NCBI GenBank assembly: GCA_001970855.1
Contig: LSSN01001957.1
Coordinates: 1 to 34,346, forward strand
Direction of reading: 5' to 3'
DNA from: Smittium culicis
Taxonomy: Eukaryota > Kickxellomycota > Harpellomycetes > Harpellales > Legeriomycetaceae
Length of the DNA: 34,346 bases
Positions 1-11,161 of the stretch are shown piece by piece. A model generated the notes under the pieces. It was not told where the DNA came from, ran no database searches, and saw only the letters and a list, made by a program, of their open reading frames with translations. The position numbers and the translations under genes were made by a program. The stretch's first letter is position 1. Every line of letters starts with the position of its first letter.

Positions 1-2
1 CA

Positions 3-215
3 GAAAATACACCAATCCCTAAAGCCAGAGCAATTGGAGCAACAGTTGCAGCTAATGCAGGAGTTTCTTCAGATACTATAGTAACTCAAGCATTTTGGAG
101 CAGTTACACGATGTTTGATAATTATTATCGCTTGTCTCGTACCTCATGTACTAACCTGACACAAGCGATATTACCTTTGGAGTCACTTAATATGACCCCA
201 TCCAATGACGTATAA
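3..215 (+). pseudogene. C-terminal fragment of a DIRS/Ngaro-like tyrosine recombinase
   Basis: Frame 3 is open from the window edge to a TAA at 213-215, giving about 70 residues. The stretch KARAIGATVAANAGVSSDTI, followed by TQAFWSSYTMFDNYYRL, has the layout of the last part of a tyrosine recombinase: a box II region, a helix, a W-S-S motif, and a tyrosine-rich helix that would hold the nucleophile. In the DIRS-like family I would expect H-x-x-R where this copy reads R-A-I-G, so the catalytic His and Arg look lost. The element would integrate as a circular DNA intermediate. The rest of the protein lies outside the window. The last ten codons run through the first copy of the terminal repeat. 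Family assignment is by pattern only; a Crypton or other YR transposon is the alternative. Confidence 0.55.
185..203 (+). repeat. Short copy of the terminal repeat motif, overlapping the recombinase stop region
   Basis: The 19 bases reading ACTTAATATGACCCCATCC appear here, inverted at about 263-282, and again direct at about 485-503. This copy lies inside the end of the recombinase reading frame. It diverges from the long inverted repeat after the CCATCC core. Confidence 0.8.
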
Positions 216-216
216 T

Positions 217-283
217 ACAAAGTTAATTTAGTCTTTGACGACTATTAACTATTATTATACTAAGGATGGGGTCATATTAAGTC
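217..283 (+). repeat. Left arm of a ~66-bp near-perfect inverted repeat
   Basis: The sequence from about 217 to 282 is the reverse complement of 485-550 with no mismatch that I can see over about 65 bases. Together with the short copy at 185 this makes three copies of one terminal motif within 370 bp. That fits the complex ends (inverted termini plus internal complementary region) known for DIRS-like elements. Confidence 0.8.
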
Positions 284-483
284 CCACCCACCCACTACCA
301 ATCATTACCTTTGCGAAAAGATGATAATATATCACAAAGACGTACTTCAGTTCACATTTTATACAAAAATTTTATTCATTTCAAGTTTAAAATATCTATT
401 TTAAACTAAAGTAATTCTATTTTTAGATTTCATAAAAATGTATAATTTGTAAATTTCGATGTTTTAATAATAAAGATGATAAC

Positions 484-552
484 ACTTAATATGACCCCAT
501 CCTTAGTATAATAATAGTTAATAGTCGTCAAAGACTAAATTAACTTTGTATT
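484..552 (-). repeat. Right arm of the ~66-bp inverted repeat
   Basis: This is the inverted partner of 217-283. The 200 bp between the arms is AT-rich and non-coding, apart from a C-rich stretch at 284-297. After the arm, similarity to the left flank fades within about 15 bases, so this is a plausible end of the mobile element. Confidence 0.75.
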
Positions 553-560
553 AAAATGAT

Positions 561-1720
561 TAGTGGTGCTTTATTGGGCCAATTTATGAAGCTTGTGATT
601 CGTTTATTTTTCTTGTTAAACCTTTTCATATCTAAAATCTTTTATGTTGGCTATTTTAGATTTAGATTTAAATTTTTCTTTTTTATTTTTTTAGAGTATA
701 CTAAGCTTATTGTTTTGATTTTATCAATAAAATACCCAATAGAGTTTCATTGAACAGGAATTTGATCTACACATTTGCAATCTATAAAGATAATTTTTTT
801 AGAGCTTTTTGTACCAATATATAGCCTCTTTTTGTGATATTTATTATTAATTTTTTGTAATTTATGATTAAAATGACCATTTAGTTATCAGTATGATCAC
901 ACTAGGCTATCACAATATTAGATAGCTTGTATCAATTGTTCTCATATATCTGGTTCACATGCTATGTCACTAGTTTGGATATTACCATATTTACTAATCA
1001 TAATTTAAATATCAATTATATAAAAAAAATTTTGTCTTACAAACTTTCTGCATTTATATCCAATTTTATCCCTAATTATTCTAAATATTTCTTGATACTA
1101 TTATATGCATGTATAATAAGCTTATTACATGGTTTTTAATCCTGATTATCATATTTTTCTCATCTTAATTTATAAACCTAAGTATTTTTACTTTAATATC
1201 TTCAATTTTCCCAAATTTTATATCGGGAATGATTTCAATTAATCCTCATACTAGAAAAAATAAAGATAACTTATCTTCTTTCGTTATATAAAACTTTTTG
1301 TGCAACAAAAATGTCTGTAGCCATTTACAAGAAGATTTATTGAAGGATTTTAGCATTTTTTTACTTATTCCAATTTTGAATTCACAAAATCGTGAGAAAA
1401 AATAGTTTTTGGTGTTTATATAGAATATTGAATAAAAATTTTGCTTTATATTTGGTTTTAGTAACTTATTCCGGTTCAGAATTGGCTATCGCTAAATGAG
1501 AATTCGAATTTTTATAGATTCAACAGGCTCCATCTTTTTAATAAAGTTTTTTAGACCACAAGTGTTAAGTGTTAAGTATTTATTGGATCTATTATTATAT
1601 TCCTATCCAGAATTTCCCAATTAAAATTATATATATTCACTTATAAAAGATTTGTATATTCGTTTTTTGAATCTAAGAGTCTTTCAATCTTAAAAATCTT
1701 AGTAAAATATTTGAATCACA
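561..1720. other. AT-rich spacer, no gene seen
   Basis: Only short open frames rich in Phe, Ile and Leu occur here (for example 556-753 and 927-1139), as expected from chance reading of AT-rich DNA. No repeat family or splice-framed coding segment was recognised. Confidence 0.6.
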
Positions 1721-3880
1721 AACCTAACACTTGGAGGTATGCATTCCAAATTAATTCATAGAACTAAAGAGTATCTTCTTTTAGGATCTTGGTAATTCTT
1801 TCTCAGACAGGCCATCTTTATTAAATACCAAAAATATACTAAAATACAAGTAGAGTAACATATAAAAAGCTTATATTGAGTTATCTGGGGTTTTCGGTGA
1901 CTCTTTACAATCTCCCATAACTTTGCAGTATATGTTGACATTGCTAGCTGCTGGAAATTTGCTACCGTTAATACTATATCAAAGGAATCTGAAATCATCT
2001 GAAATCATTTGCATAGTCCGAGGAAGTCTAACGCGGCTCCTACCCAGATTTCGGATACATTAAGGTAGTTATTAACACTTAAATTGCTATTAACACCTTT
2101 CGCTGTCATTTTAACGATGGCGTGATCAACACTTGACCAAATTTTTTTACTATTTTTAGAATTAATAATAAATATAAACAGAGAAATCCTCTATACTACA
2201 AACAGTATTTTTCCTCTCAAGAAACAAGCCAAGAGCAGAATATGATATTTTTTAGTCATCTAAAATAATACAGGCCTCTTGAAAGTTTCAAAGCTTCAGC
2301 TTTTCAAAAGTTTCAAATATTTTCCCTTAGTAGAAATCCTTTAGTATAATAGTTATATTGAAGATAGAATAAAGCAAACAAAGTAGTTTATTTATCCAGC
2401 TGGGCGTGAATCACTGCAAGCTTACCTTAAATTATGAGTAATCTTTGAGTATCAAGACCCTTAGAAATGCCTATTAACACGCCGTGATTGGACCCTTCTC
2501 TTGCACAATATTGGAAATACCCATTTCCTAAAATGGAAATAGCCCAACACTCCCTATTCACAAGACTTTCTTACAGTATTACACCTTTGGGCGCACTATT
2601 CTTAACATTTCAAAGTATTCAAGGCGTTGACCTCTGAAACATCTATTGTTAACAGAAGATTAACGATCCGATAGGTCCGACTTAACCTTCCGAATTCAAG
2701 GATATCTCATCAAATGAACAAGCTTTTCTTTCGATGATAATATGGCAACTCTAATCTTGACTATTAGGCAAAACGCTACCAATACTGTGGTCAAACCACA
2801 AACTCACAGGGGATTCACTATGAAAACTTTCACAAGATTTAATTTTGACTGTTTTTTGGATATTCATCTCGTGGTATTCTGAATTCAAAGCGCCTCAAGG
2901 TTGGATAGAAACTCGTAGAATCACACTCATCAATTGTACCACAGAAATTTAAATTATCAGGATCACTAATATTAATTTTTGAAGTCTTGGCACTCATTCA
3001 CATCAATAACTCGAGTTTTCTATTTATAATGAATCCAAATTCATACTCAATGAATACTAAGGAATTCGCTCTCATTCGATCAACCCGTTCCTCTTTCCTA
3101 TTTTCAGATGTCTCCACTGCATGCTCTGTACGGTAGTTAGTGCTTCCTTTCAGAATTTGGTGAACTAAACTTCTAATCACGACGTATGTGATGCTCAGGG
3201 TACTTATTTCTGGCGTCAACTTCTACCTCAGTCATTTTGTCGTTCTTTCTACTCGGGATCTCAACATAACTACCAATAATCTGATGGTTCCCGGCAGCGA
3301 TGCTCTCTTGCTAGAGGGATTTGTTGCACTAGCCAGCACTAAGCGACCCCTTTTCAAAAAAATTTTCATATATTTCAGGTCCGATAACTTACCTATACAT
3401 AGACCCAGACGAATAAGAACTGTATCTATAAGATGCAATTTTTGTGGGACTGCCACAATTAAAGCGGATGCATCTTTCTAAATGGGATACCCACTCCCGA
3501 ATTGACTATTTAATGATAGAGTTCCAGAACGGGAAGGCCCACTTCTGACGAGAGGCTGCTCATAAAAGTAATTATGAAGTTAATCATTCTTTCTTAGTGT
3601 AATGATTCATGGCTAGTCATATAAAATTAAACCCTACACGACATAATCTCCATAACTTTCTCGAAAGTCTAATAGGTAGTAAATTCTTGTCGTTTTAGGA
3701 CATGAAATTACCACTAAAACCATGCTTTAACCCTTAAAATATAGCCCCTAACACTCTCTGCTTTGGTTTCAAATTGAGCTAGAACTTATAATCATCTTGC
3801 CGCGTAAATTTCTAGGCATATTGAGGAACAGTATCAATCGTAATATCGATTTAAGTAGTAATCGGTACTGACTTTAATTT
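1720..3880. other. GC-richer island, probably a decayed element or gene relic
   Basis: Base composition is visibly more balanced here than in the flanks on both sides, and the sequence lacks long A/T runs. Frames of 60-100 codons occur on both strands (2998-3219 minus, 3188-3481 plus, 3232-3456 minus) and overlap each other, so at most one of them is meaningful. I recognise no domain in any of them. A decayed transposon body is the simplest reading, given the recombinase relic at the window start, but no link between the two is shown. Confidence 0.45.
1756..2190 (-). pseudogene. Interrupted reading frame of unknown origin
   Basis: On the minus strand one frame stays open from about 2190 down to 1756 except for one TGA near 2005. 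Before the stop it includes SVDHAIVKMTAKGVNSNLSV and then EIWVGAALDFLGLCK. After the stop, in the same frame, it continues with ISDSFDIVLTVANFQQLAMS. The residue mix is protein-like, unlike that of the chance frames nearby. A very weak resemblance of SVDHAIVKMTAKG plus a downstream K/EIWV to the SxDEAI...KxWV stretch of piggyBac-type transposases was noted, but it is not strong enough to name the family. The duplicated GATGATTTCA beside the stop suggests local slippage. Confidence 0.35.
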
Positions 3881-5249
3881 ATGTGTGTTTTAGTTAGGTT
3901 TATTATTATTTTTTTTTGAAGGATAATTATAATAGTTAATCGTTTTTTTTTCTTCAAGAGAGAGATCAATTATAGAATTTTTGAAAATCTGGAAAAAAAA
4001 TTAAACTTGTTACTATGTCGCAGAAATAATCAAAATATTTTGGATAGTTGCAAATTAAAGAATTTTAGTTTTACGCTTAATTTTTGATATTAATTTATAT
4101 TTAAAATATCTGTAAATTTTAAACAAAATAACCAAATTCAAATATTCATTATTCCATAATTTAACGCTAATTTCTAACAATTCAAATCATTCGAAAGTGT
4201 AAGGGCATAAAATTGAAAAATTGAGATAGAACTGATAACTTTTGTTGCTAAATTTGATAGATTCTGAATTTATATACTTTGTTTAAAATTTTTAAATATA
4301 GTAATCAAAATTATGTGTTCCTAAATAGGTATATATTACTAGAAGGTTTACATATTCAATTCAAAAAAATCAGTAAAAGATTTTTTTATTGAAAAAGGAA
4401 TCTTTTTTTGAGTATACTACCGAAAAAAATTTATTAGTAATGTGGCCAAAATACATGAAGGTAAAATAATATAAAAAAAAAATTTTTTATTTTGAAATTT
4501 GGTGTTTGAAGATATATTTTTATAATTTTTGAGATATATATTAATATTTGATATAATTAAATGAGTATAATTGTTATGTGATTCTATTAAAATAAAACTG
4601 TTTAATTATTTGCAAACTTGCAACTTTATTATAAATTTTTTAAGACTCTTACTATTTTTACATCTTAAAGTAGTGTAATCTCAAAGACATCTTGTATTTT
4701 ATTTATTTCCAAATAAATATACATGCAGATGTTTTTAGTATTTAAAAAATATTTCACATCAACATTATAGGCTTTTATAGCCGTAAATCGCAGTGCTGGA
4801 AAAAAAAATTTTTTTTCATTGCAGGAAGTTTAAAAATTAAAAAATTTGTACAATAATACAATGCATAATTGTATACTTTTAAAATTTTTCACTAAAAGTT
4901 TTCCAAAAAAAACTCAAATATTCTGAATAATCTTAGTTACATATGGTAAAACATTCGGGTTAAACCCGAAAACCTTTTTATAAATACATCTTTGAAATAA
5001 TTTGAAATTGTTTTCATTTAATTTTTGTAAGGTGGAGTGCAATTATCGCTAATCTTGGTGTAACATAAATGAAATTTATAAATTATAGATATAAATAACT
5101 TGGTATAAATAAATCTCTATAACCGAATGGGAATTAGTAATAATTAAATGAAAAGCGATCTTCGTAAATATGTCAAATTTTTTTTATGCATTTTTTTTCA
5201 TATTGTATTTAATTCCAATAGTTTAATTTTTAAATTTGACTGTTTTATA

Positions 5250-5445
5250 AAAACCCTTTCCCGTCCAACACTCATAAAAAATTGAATTTATTGATTCGTT
5301 TATTATTTAAAAGAGCAATTATTATTTGCTGTTAAAATATTTTTAGAGAATATTTCTTAAGGATTCGGAATTATAATATTTTATTTGAACTCAGTTGGCT
5401 ATATTTGGCAGGTCAAAAATAGTCTACCGCCCGTGAAAGGGTTAA
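5250..5445 (+). repeat. TTAA-type MITE, copy A
   Basis: The left end reads AACCCTTTCCCGTCCAACAC and the right end reads CTACCGCCCGTGAAAGGGTT. The outer 12 bases are inverted repeats with one mismatch. The interior has the family landmarks: ATTGAATTTATTGATTCGTT near the left end and a GG(T/C)CAAAAATAGTC block near the right end. The right flank starts with TTAA remnants; the left flank does not show TTAA. Confidence 0.8.
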
Positions 5446-5689
5446 GAAAAACAACAATTTGACTTTTTTTTTGCAAAGACGATTCATTATACAACAACTC
5501 GACTATAACATAAATAATTGTACTGATTTTGGTACAATTTGACTTTTTTTTCCACAGTATGGCTAGTATTTATCTGCTAACAATAATTAAATATAATTTT
5601 CATAGAATGTAACTTTATATTTAAAAGTTTTCTTTTAGTATATAAACTAAAATGCCTGAATATAGTCATTGTATTATTTATTTTCAAAG

Positions 5690-6050
5690 TGATTTCCCAG
5701 AAATGCGCGCTAATAAAGGGATATTATAGACTCCTATTAAGGATTCTTTACGGCGAGAGGATTTTTAGGCATAATGGGTTAATTTGAATGAAATTCCATA
5801 ATCACTTTTCCCAATAGAATAATTATGTATATTGAGATTACTTATATGAACGGAGCTATTCCTTACGAGTTTTTCATATCCATAAGCGTTGCCTTTATTT
5901 TAGACTTAATTAGAATAAGTAATCTAATGGTTCGTCTGATACAACCAATACCTTTACCTAATTTGAATAAACAAATAGAATTTCTAAAAATAAAAGCTCC
6001 GACTTTTTAAAACTATCCCATATTTTTAGCAAACAATACTCTCAAAAAAA
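5690..6050 (+). repeat. Low-copy dispersed repeat, related to about 13340-13640
   Basis: The block GATACAACCAATACCTTTACC near 5938 has a counterpart GATACAACCAATAGCTTTTCC near 13570. Both are preceded by a TTTTCCCAATA block at a comparable distance. Similarity between these blocks is patchy. Confidence 0.35.
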
Positions 6051-7061
6051 GAAAAGAATATTGGAGGTTCATAAGGCGAGAGGGCCTTTTTTTCTCTGGA
6101 ATTTTATTTGTTGATGGTAATTAGGTATATTTATTGGTTAAGTTATTAATTCCTTTTTTTTTTTGTATTTAGTTGAATTTTATTTATAATAAAAAAGTTA
6201 CAAGAATTATAATAAAAGTTGAGTTAAGTAAAATATGTGTTAAAAACCATGTAAGAGAAAAGATTAGGGGTCTCATCTATCGCTAAAAAAATACATTTAT
6301 AATTTTGTTCTAAATCTGCTTAGTGCAAAAGTAAAAATTAAAACTAAGGAAAATTTTAATAGAAAATGTTGCACTCATATATTGAATCTCTCATTTATAG
6401 TATATTAAGCACTTTTCCGATTTAGCCAGTAATAATAATATTTTTAAATTATTCGTCATAGTAATATTAAGCTGAAGCGTAGAACTTTCTTCATTCAGGA
6501 TTTCCCAACTACTAATTTGAGTAGTTTCAACTGAATTTATTGGCTAAATGTGTTCGTTTATAAGCTCAATCTATTGGTATAATATTTAGATACAAAACAA
6601 ACAGCAAAAAATAGCCATTGGAAAGCACTTCTAGAGTATTGAAAAGGGTTATATTAGTGGCCAATAGATTTGCGATTTTGACTATTCATAAAGGTTAAGT
6701 TAAGGCTATTTGGCAAAGCTATTTTTTGTCAAAAAAAGTCGAGGAACAAAAGCTATTTGTATAGAAATGTTTTGTTTTGAGTAATTGGAATAATTCCTTT
6801 TTGTTTACAAAATTGGTTTTTATTCCAATTACTTTGTTTTAGGAAATTTTCATCTAAATATATAGTAATTTACACATCCTTTTATTTTATGTGACTATTA
6901 TTTACATTAATACATTTCTTTTTTCTTAATATAAACAAAATTATTCACTCTATTAATTATTTTTTTTTCCAATATAAATTTTATCTAGATATTTTTATCA
7001 ATTTAATTACAATACAATTTCTAATTATATCTGTATAATATCATTTTATTGCCTTTTCTAG

Positions 7062-7156
7062 TTTGGAAAAATTTATACGAAGCTCCATCAATATCTATCT
7101 CGATTGTATTAGAACCATCAATTAAGTTGAATAAGTTTATTTCCTTTAGAAGCCGT
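7062..7156 (+). CDS. Candidate upstream exon of the PHD-finger gene
   Basis: An acceptor (TTTTCTAG at 7054-7061) is followed by an open frame that reads WKNLYEAPSISISIVLEPSI and then KLNKFISFRSR. A GTATCT donor at 7157 and a CTTTAG acceptor ending at 7208 define a 52-nt intron. This would join the frame in phase to AATAAGCTAATTATG, running into the 7221 frame. The fit of phase and the protein-like composition support it. Against it are the short intron, the absence of a start codon in this exon and the good ATG at 7221. If real, the N-terminus lies further upstream. Confidence 0.35.
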
Positions 7157-7220
7157 GTATCTACTTTCAAAATCTGTGAAGATTTGTCACTTTAGCATAT
7201 ACCTTTAGAATAAGCTAATT

Positions 7221-10200
7221 ATGTATTGTGCTGTAAAGATTAGCCCAATTTTAATCCAAAGCTTTGCTTCTAATCAAGACATTTCTATGTCTATAGCTAT
7301 GTTAAAAAAAATTAATTTATACTGGAAGGGTAGTAAATATATTTCGATGGGGTTTAAATCTAGCGAAGCCACTGCGACAGGGCCTCTGATAATTGAGGAT
7401 TCCGAAAAATACGATAACATTAAAGCGATTGAACAGCAAATTTCCAAAATAATCTATCCGCAAATTTGGGGCAAAATATATAATATTCAAATTATTTCGA
7501 AGGATGATACAGATTTTTTGATAAATCTCACCGGACCTTTAACTGAAGATATCAATACAAATCCCAATCCACTCCTTATTTCAAAAAAGGAAAATAATAA
7601 AAATAAAGAATCTGACTTTATTCATAAGCAAAACCAATCCGATTTTGTAGAATCTTCACGAAAATCTCTTCGTGATACAAATAACTCCTACAGATCTAAA
7701 AGAAATATAAAAAGCCGCAAAAATGATGGTACCTTGGAATGCGCAGAAAATTCGAACCATAAATTAAGGTTATCTTCTTTCTAATAAAATATTTTAATGC
7801 TTTTTTTTATAGATTTCCTTTTTACTTCGATAACTAATTAATTTTTGTTCAATTAACCAGCTCCTCAATATTACCTACCAATTCGCCAAACCAAAGCATA
7901 TCTTTTTTCAAAACAATAAAGCCGATATTAAGCGAAAACGCATCTGTAAATTCAATAAATAGCGAAACAGCTAACAGGTCTAATTTTGGAAATAACGATA
8001 AAAACACTCTACGTTCCGAATATATAAGTGATGAAATATCTAAAGACTTCTCGTCAATTGGAAGTTCCTTTTCTTATAATCCTCCAAGTTCAAAAAACTC
8101 CAACGCTTCAAATGCTGAAGCAATAGCCGACGCTATTATGTCGCCAAATATTATAAAATATTCTAGTAGCACTCATGGGAATTCGAGTATTCCGCAAGTT
8201 AATTCAGTTGCAGAAATTCTTGTTAATAACGTTAAAAAAGGCATTCAAAACGAATCCTACATCAAATTTTCAAATAATGATATTTTTTTTAACCAAAACA
8301 CCACACAAAGCCGTAGTCCTAACAGTCATGAATTAAAAAAAGATCTAAAAAGGTATACTGCATATTTTTATATTGATTTTAATTCTTTACTGAGGCTCTA
8401 TTATACTTTACTAGACCCTTGGCTGAAAACAAAGATTCAAAATTTGACCAACCCAACAATGAAAAAGAACCGCGGTTGTCCGGTAGATCCAATATTACTA
8501 GAAGCTCAGCAAGCTTAAAAAAAGACGCTCAAAATTTATCAAAGCTAGATAAGCAACCGTAATAAAGATTACTTTATTATAATTTTAAAAATTCAGTTTT
8601 GAATTCATTAATTTATGCTTTAGCTATTAAACTTTTATTTTCAACCAATATACACATTTTTTAATAGTAAAAAGCAGAAAAAAGTCAAGACCGATAAACC
8701 TGCATCTAGCAGTGAGCCTTCTATCGAAACGGTTCAGTTAGACACTAACGGGCTTTTTACTGGGGTAATTTCAAATTTTATCTATGTAAGCGCTGTTTTT
8801 ATAAGTTTAAATTTTATATCCTTTTAGAGGAGCAATGATTATTGTGACGCTTGCGAGCAAACTGGTAGATTTATTTGTTGTGATGCCTGTCCAAGAGTTT
8901 TCCATTTTTTATGCGCCGAACCCCCCCTTGATGAAAAGAAGGCAATGGAATTGGATCACTGGTTTTGTCGCGAGTGCGATTCTGCAAGAGTAATTAATTT
9001 ATCTTACTTTTAAGTTTTTAGTTACCTAAAATTTGGATTTGATAAACTTCTTAGAACAAGTATAGTACAAAAAGTGAGTCCTCAGACTCTTCGATAATGG
9101 AACCTTTAATAGAAAAGCTCATTAATAGCAATCCTCGAACTTTTAGTATCCCTTTAGAGATAAAATCTGAATTTTCAGGAATAAAGTCTGGCGTTGCTGG
9201 AGAATATGGCGAGCAAAAGAAAAGGTCCTACAAAAATACGGGCAACTTAGAGCGGGACTTTAAGCAACTTGTTGATGAAAATGGCGAATTAGTTTTTTGT
9301 TATAGATGCGAGAAAACTGCATTACATGGAAATGTAATTAAATGCGATTTTTGCGATCTATACTGGCATTGGGATTGTCTTACACCCCCTCCTAGCTCAT
9401 TACCTCTTCCATCGCAAAAGTGGATATGTCCTAATCATGGAGATGAATCTAAGGTTCAGTATTTTGTCTATTCATAAAGATTTTATTCAAACTTAATCTA
9501 CATAATTTTTGCTAACAATTTTCTTATCTTACTATAAAAAAAACAATAGCCATCCAAAAGACGTTTTAAAGATGAAAAAATAGTAAATATGTCTGGGCAT
9601 TCACACTTTTCTCACAATAATGGTAATGTCATGGTTACTGAAAGGGATGGTAGTCTTAAAACTTTTGACAATTTGAATGACCCACAGATACGTTTTGAAA
9701 TACCCCAAAATCACATTGAAGACTCATTTATTTCATCGTCCAATCGAAGGTTTGATGAATAAAATTTTTTTTAATGTTTATATACATAAACAGTTTTGGA
9801 TTTCACCAATTCTATTATAATATTTTAAATTTTATACTATTTTTATTTTATATTAATTTCACTAAATGTACGCGATTAGACATCTTATTGAGGCCGTTTC
9901 TTCTTCAATCCGTGAGTCTGGAATATCTACGCATGAGTGGATTCGATCTGTAGTGCTATTTCAACAGCAGGTTGCCAACTATCTGATTAACAACCCTGAA
10001 AAAGAATATGAAACATACCAAGGCTCTAGTTTAGCTCCAAACCCTCTAACAATTTTTGCATCAAAGGCTGTAAAGGTATTTTTCTGTAGTTATTATAATA
10101 TATAGTGCTTTACCTTAAGAGGGAAAATTATACTGATGTAAAGTATTTCACGTTATGCTTTTATTCTCTTTTTTTACAATCAAGATATTATGCCCATCCC

Positions 10201-10637
10201 CAAGACTTACAAAAGACACTTGCTCTGAACAAGATTCGAATACATCTATAAACTCATGTGAGAATTCTAAAGCGTCTCCACAAATTAGAACTGCTAGCAG
10301 CCCTTTTCGAACCTCCCCTATAACTTCACCTATGGCCCAAGAAGTCTTAGAAAACATAAATCAAAACATAAATGCGAACTTTAACAAACCTTCCGACATT
10401 AATTTTTCTGAAAACACAAACATTTCATCAATTGGAAATATGTCTGACAATATCTACGAAACATTGTCATCGGATTCTGAAGACCAATATTATGAAAAAG
10501 TATCCTCAAAACCAAATAAAAAAAGCTTATTTGATAATTGCGGCTCTATATCAGGATCTCAGATAATTGAATCTATTACAAAAGAGGTACTATCAGGAGC
10601 TTCAAATTTTTCGAAAACAAAGAATGCAAATCCATAA
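7221..10637 (+). CDS. Rco1/PHF12-like double PHD-finger protein (Rpd3S subunit type), nine exons
   Basis: Exons 7221-7768, 7861-8352, 8415-8558, 8668-8764, 8828-8989, 9055-9453, 9550-9749, 9880-10075 and 10185-10637 join in phase to 896 residues. PHD1 has C433, C436, C445, C448, H453, C456, C474, C477. PHD2 has C563, C566, C578, C581, H586, C589, C606, with His609 as last ligand. Between them, NPRTFSIPLEIKSEF and GVAGEYGE match the linker I know from Rco1/PHF12. After PHD2, KIVNMSGHSHFSHNNGNVMV and QIRFEIPQNHIEDSFI resemble the Rco1 segment that contacts the MRG protein (Eaf3). Known role: Rpd3S histone deacetylase subunit that reads H3 tails over transcribed genes, in the nucleus. The first ~170 residues are unrecognised; the C-terminus is Ser/Asn-rich. 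Three introns start GTT rather than GTA. The exon model and the N-terminus are inference; the two PHD fingers are clear. Confidence 0.75.
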
Positions 10638-10920
10638 TTAAAATTATTGTTTTATATAGCAAATTTAAAAACATCTTAGTATTTTTTGCCTATATGGTTA
10701 TGAATTTAGAATTTAATAAAGTATAACATTATTGCTTGGCCTGTTCTTTTAGCCAGCTTTACCAAAAATGCCAATTATCTATAGCTTTATTTATTCGGGG
10801 GTTTAAATTTTACTTTATATTCTTTTTAACTTTTTATGGCTACCTGGTTTTTATTTTCCCTTCTTGGAAAGATTTTTAGAGATACTATTAAAGTTTAAAA
10901 AAAAATATTGTAAATTATTT

Positions 10921-10985
10921 CTCATTCAACTCACTTCCGCCTGCTTAGCAGCCCTTAACCAACTGGGTATTTATTCAAGAAGCTA
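10921..10985 (-). repeat. Dispersed tail repeat, degenerate copy 1
   Basis: Read on the minus strand this gives LNKYPVG, a stop, then GLLSRRK and another stop. It aligns to the PVGMELLExRRGVG-stop pattern of the family with an in-frame nonsense change. It faces copies 2 and 3, so it could pair with them as a long hairpin. Confidence 0.6.
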
Positions 10986-11060
10986 TTTTTTCTTAATCTC
11001 TTTTATTAAGGCTTGAACTGTGAATTTTTATATTCAATAATCACTATAAAAAAATCCTTG

Positions 11061-11114
11061 GATCAATACCCAGTTGGTATGGTGTTACTAGCCCTGTTGA
11101 GAGGTTTCGGCTGA
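11061..11114 (+). repeat. Dispersed tail repeat, copy 2
   Basis: The copy reads DQYPVGMVLLALLRGFG and stops at TGA 11112-11114. An open frame of about 10 more codons precedes it, ending TIKKSL. It is followed by an AT tail, AAAAATATTTTATAATA, shared with copy 3. Confidence 0.65.
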
Positions 11115-11161
11115 AAAATATTTTATAATACTTTTTTATAACCTTTAAAAATATTTATACT

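Larger units (their letters stand above)
3890..7060. other. AT-rich spacer with one MITE and repeat remnants
   Basis: No gene is seen. The stretch holds the MITE copy at 5250-5445, a low-copy repeat at about 5690-6050 and a possible MITE remnant near 6690-6745. The short frame at 5825-6010 lies inside the low-copy repeat and is not supported as a gene. The last ~150 bases before 7060 may hold the promoter or 5' leader of the PHD-finger gene. Confidence 0.6.

Noticed and set aside
556..753. 65-codon frame of mostly Phe/Ile/Leu next to the inverted repeat
   Set aside because: The composition is that of translated AT-rich DNA; there is no start context and no domain.
927..1139. 70-codon hydrophobic frame
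   Set aside because: Same composition bias; it would be taken for a membrane protein only because T-rich DNA encodes Phe, Leu and Ile.
3188..3481. 97-codon plus-strand frame in the GC-richer island
   Set aside because: It overlaps minus-strand frames of similar quality and has no recognisable domain, so it is kept only as part of the relic island.
5825..6010. 61-codon frame
   Set aside because: It lies inside a dispersed repeat whose other copy near 13340-13640 does not keep the frame.
9866..10105. Independent small gene starting with an ATG at 9866
   Set aside because: The ATG lies in the proposed intron 9750-9879. The frame joins in phase to the exons on both sides through good acceptor and donor sites, so it is an exon of the PHD-finger gene.
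10148..10357. Minus-strand frame over the last exon of the PHD-finger gene
   Set aside because: It is an antisense shadow of the coding exon.
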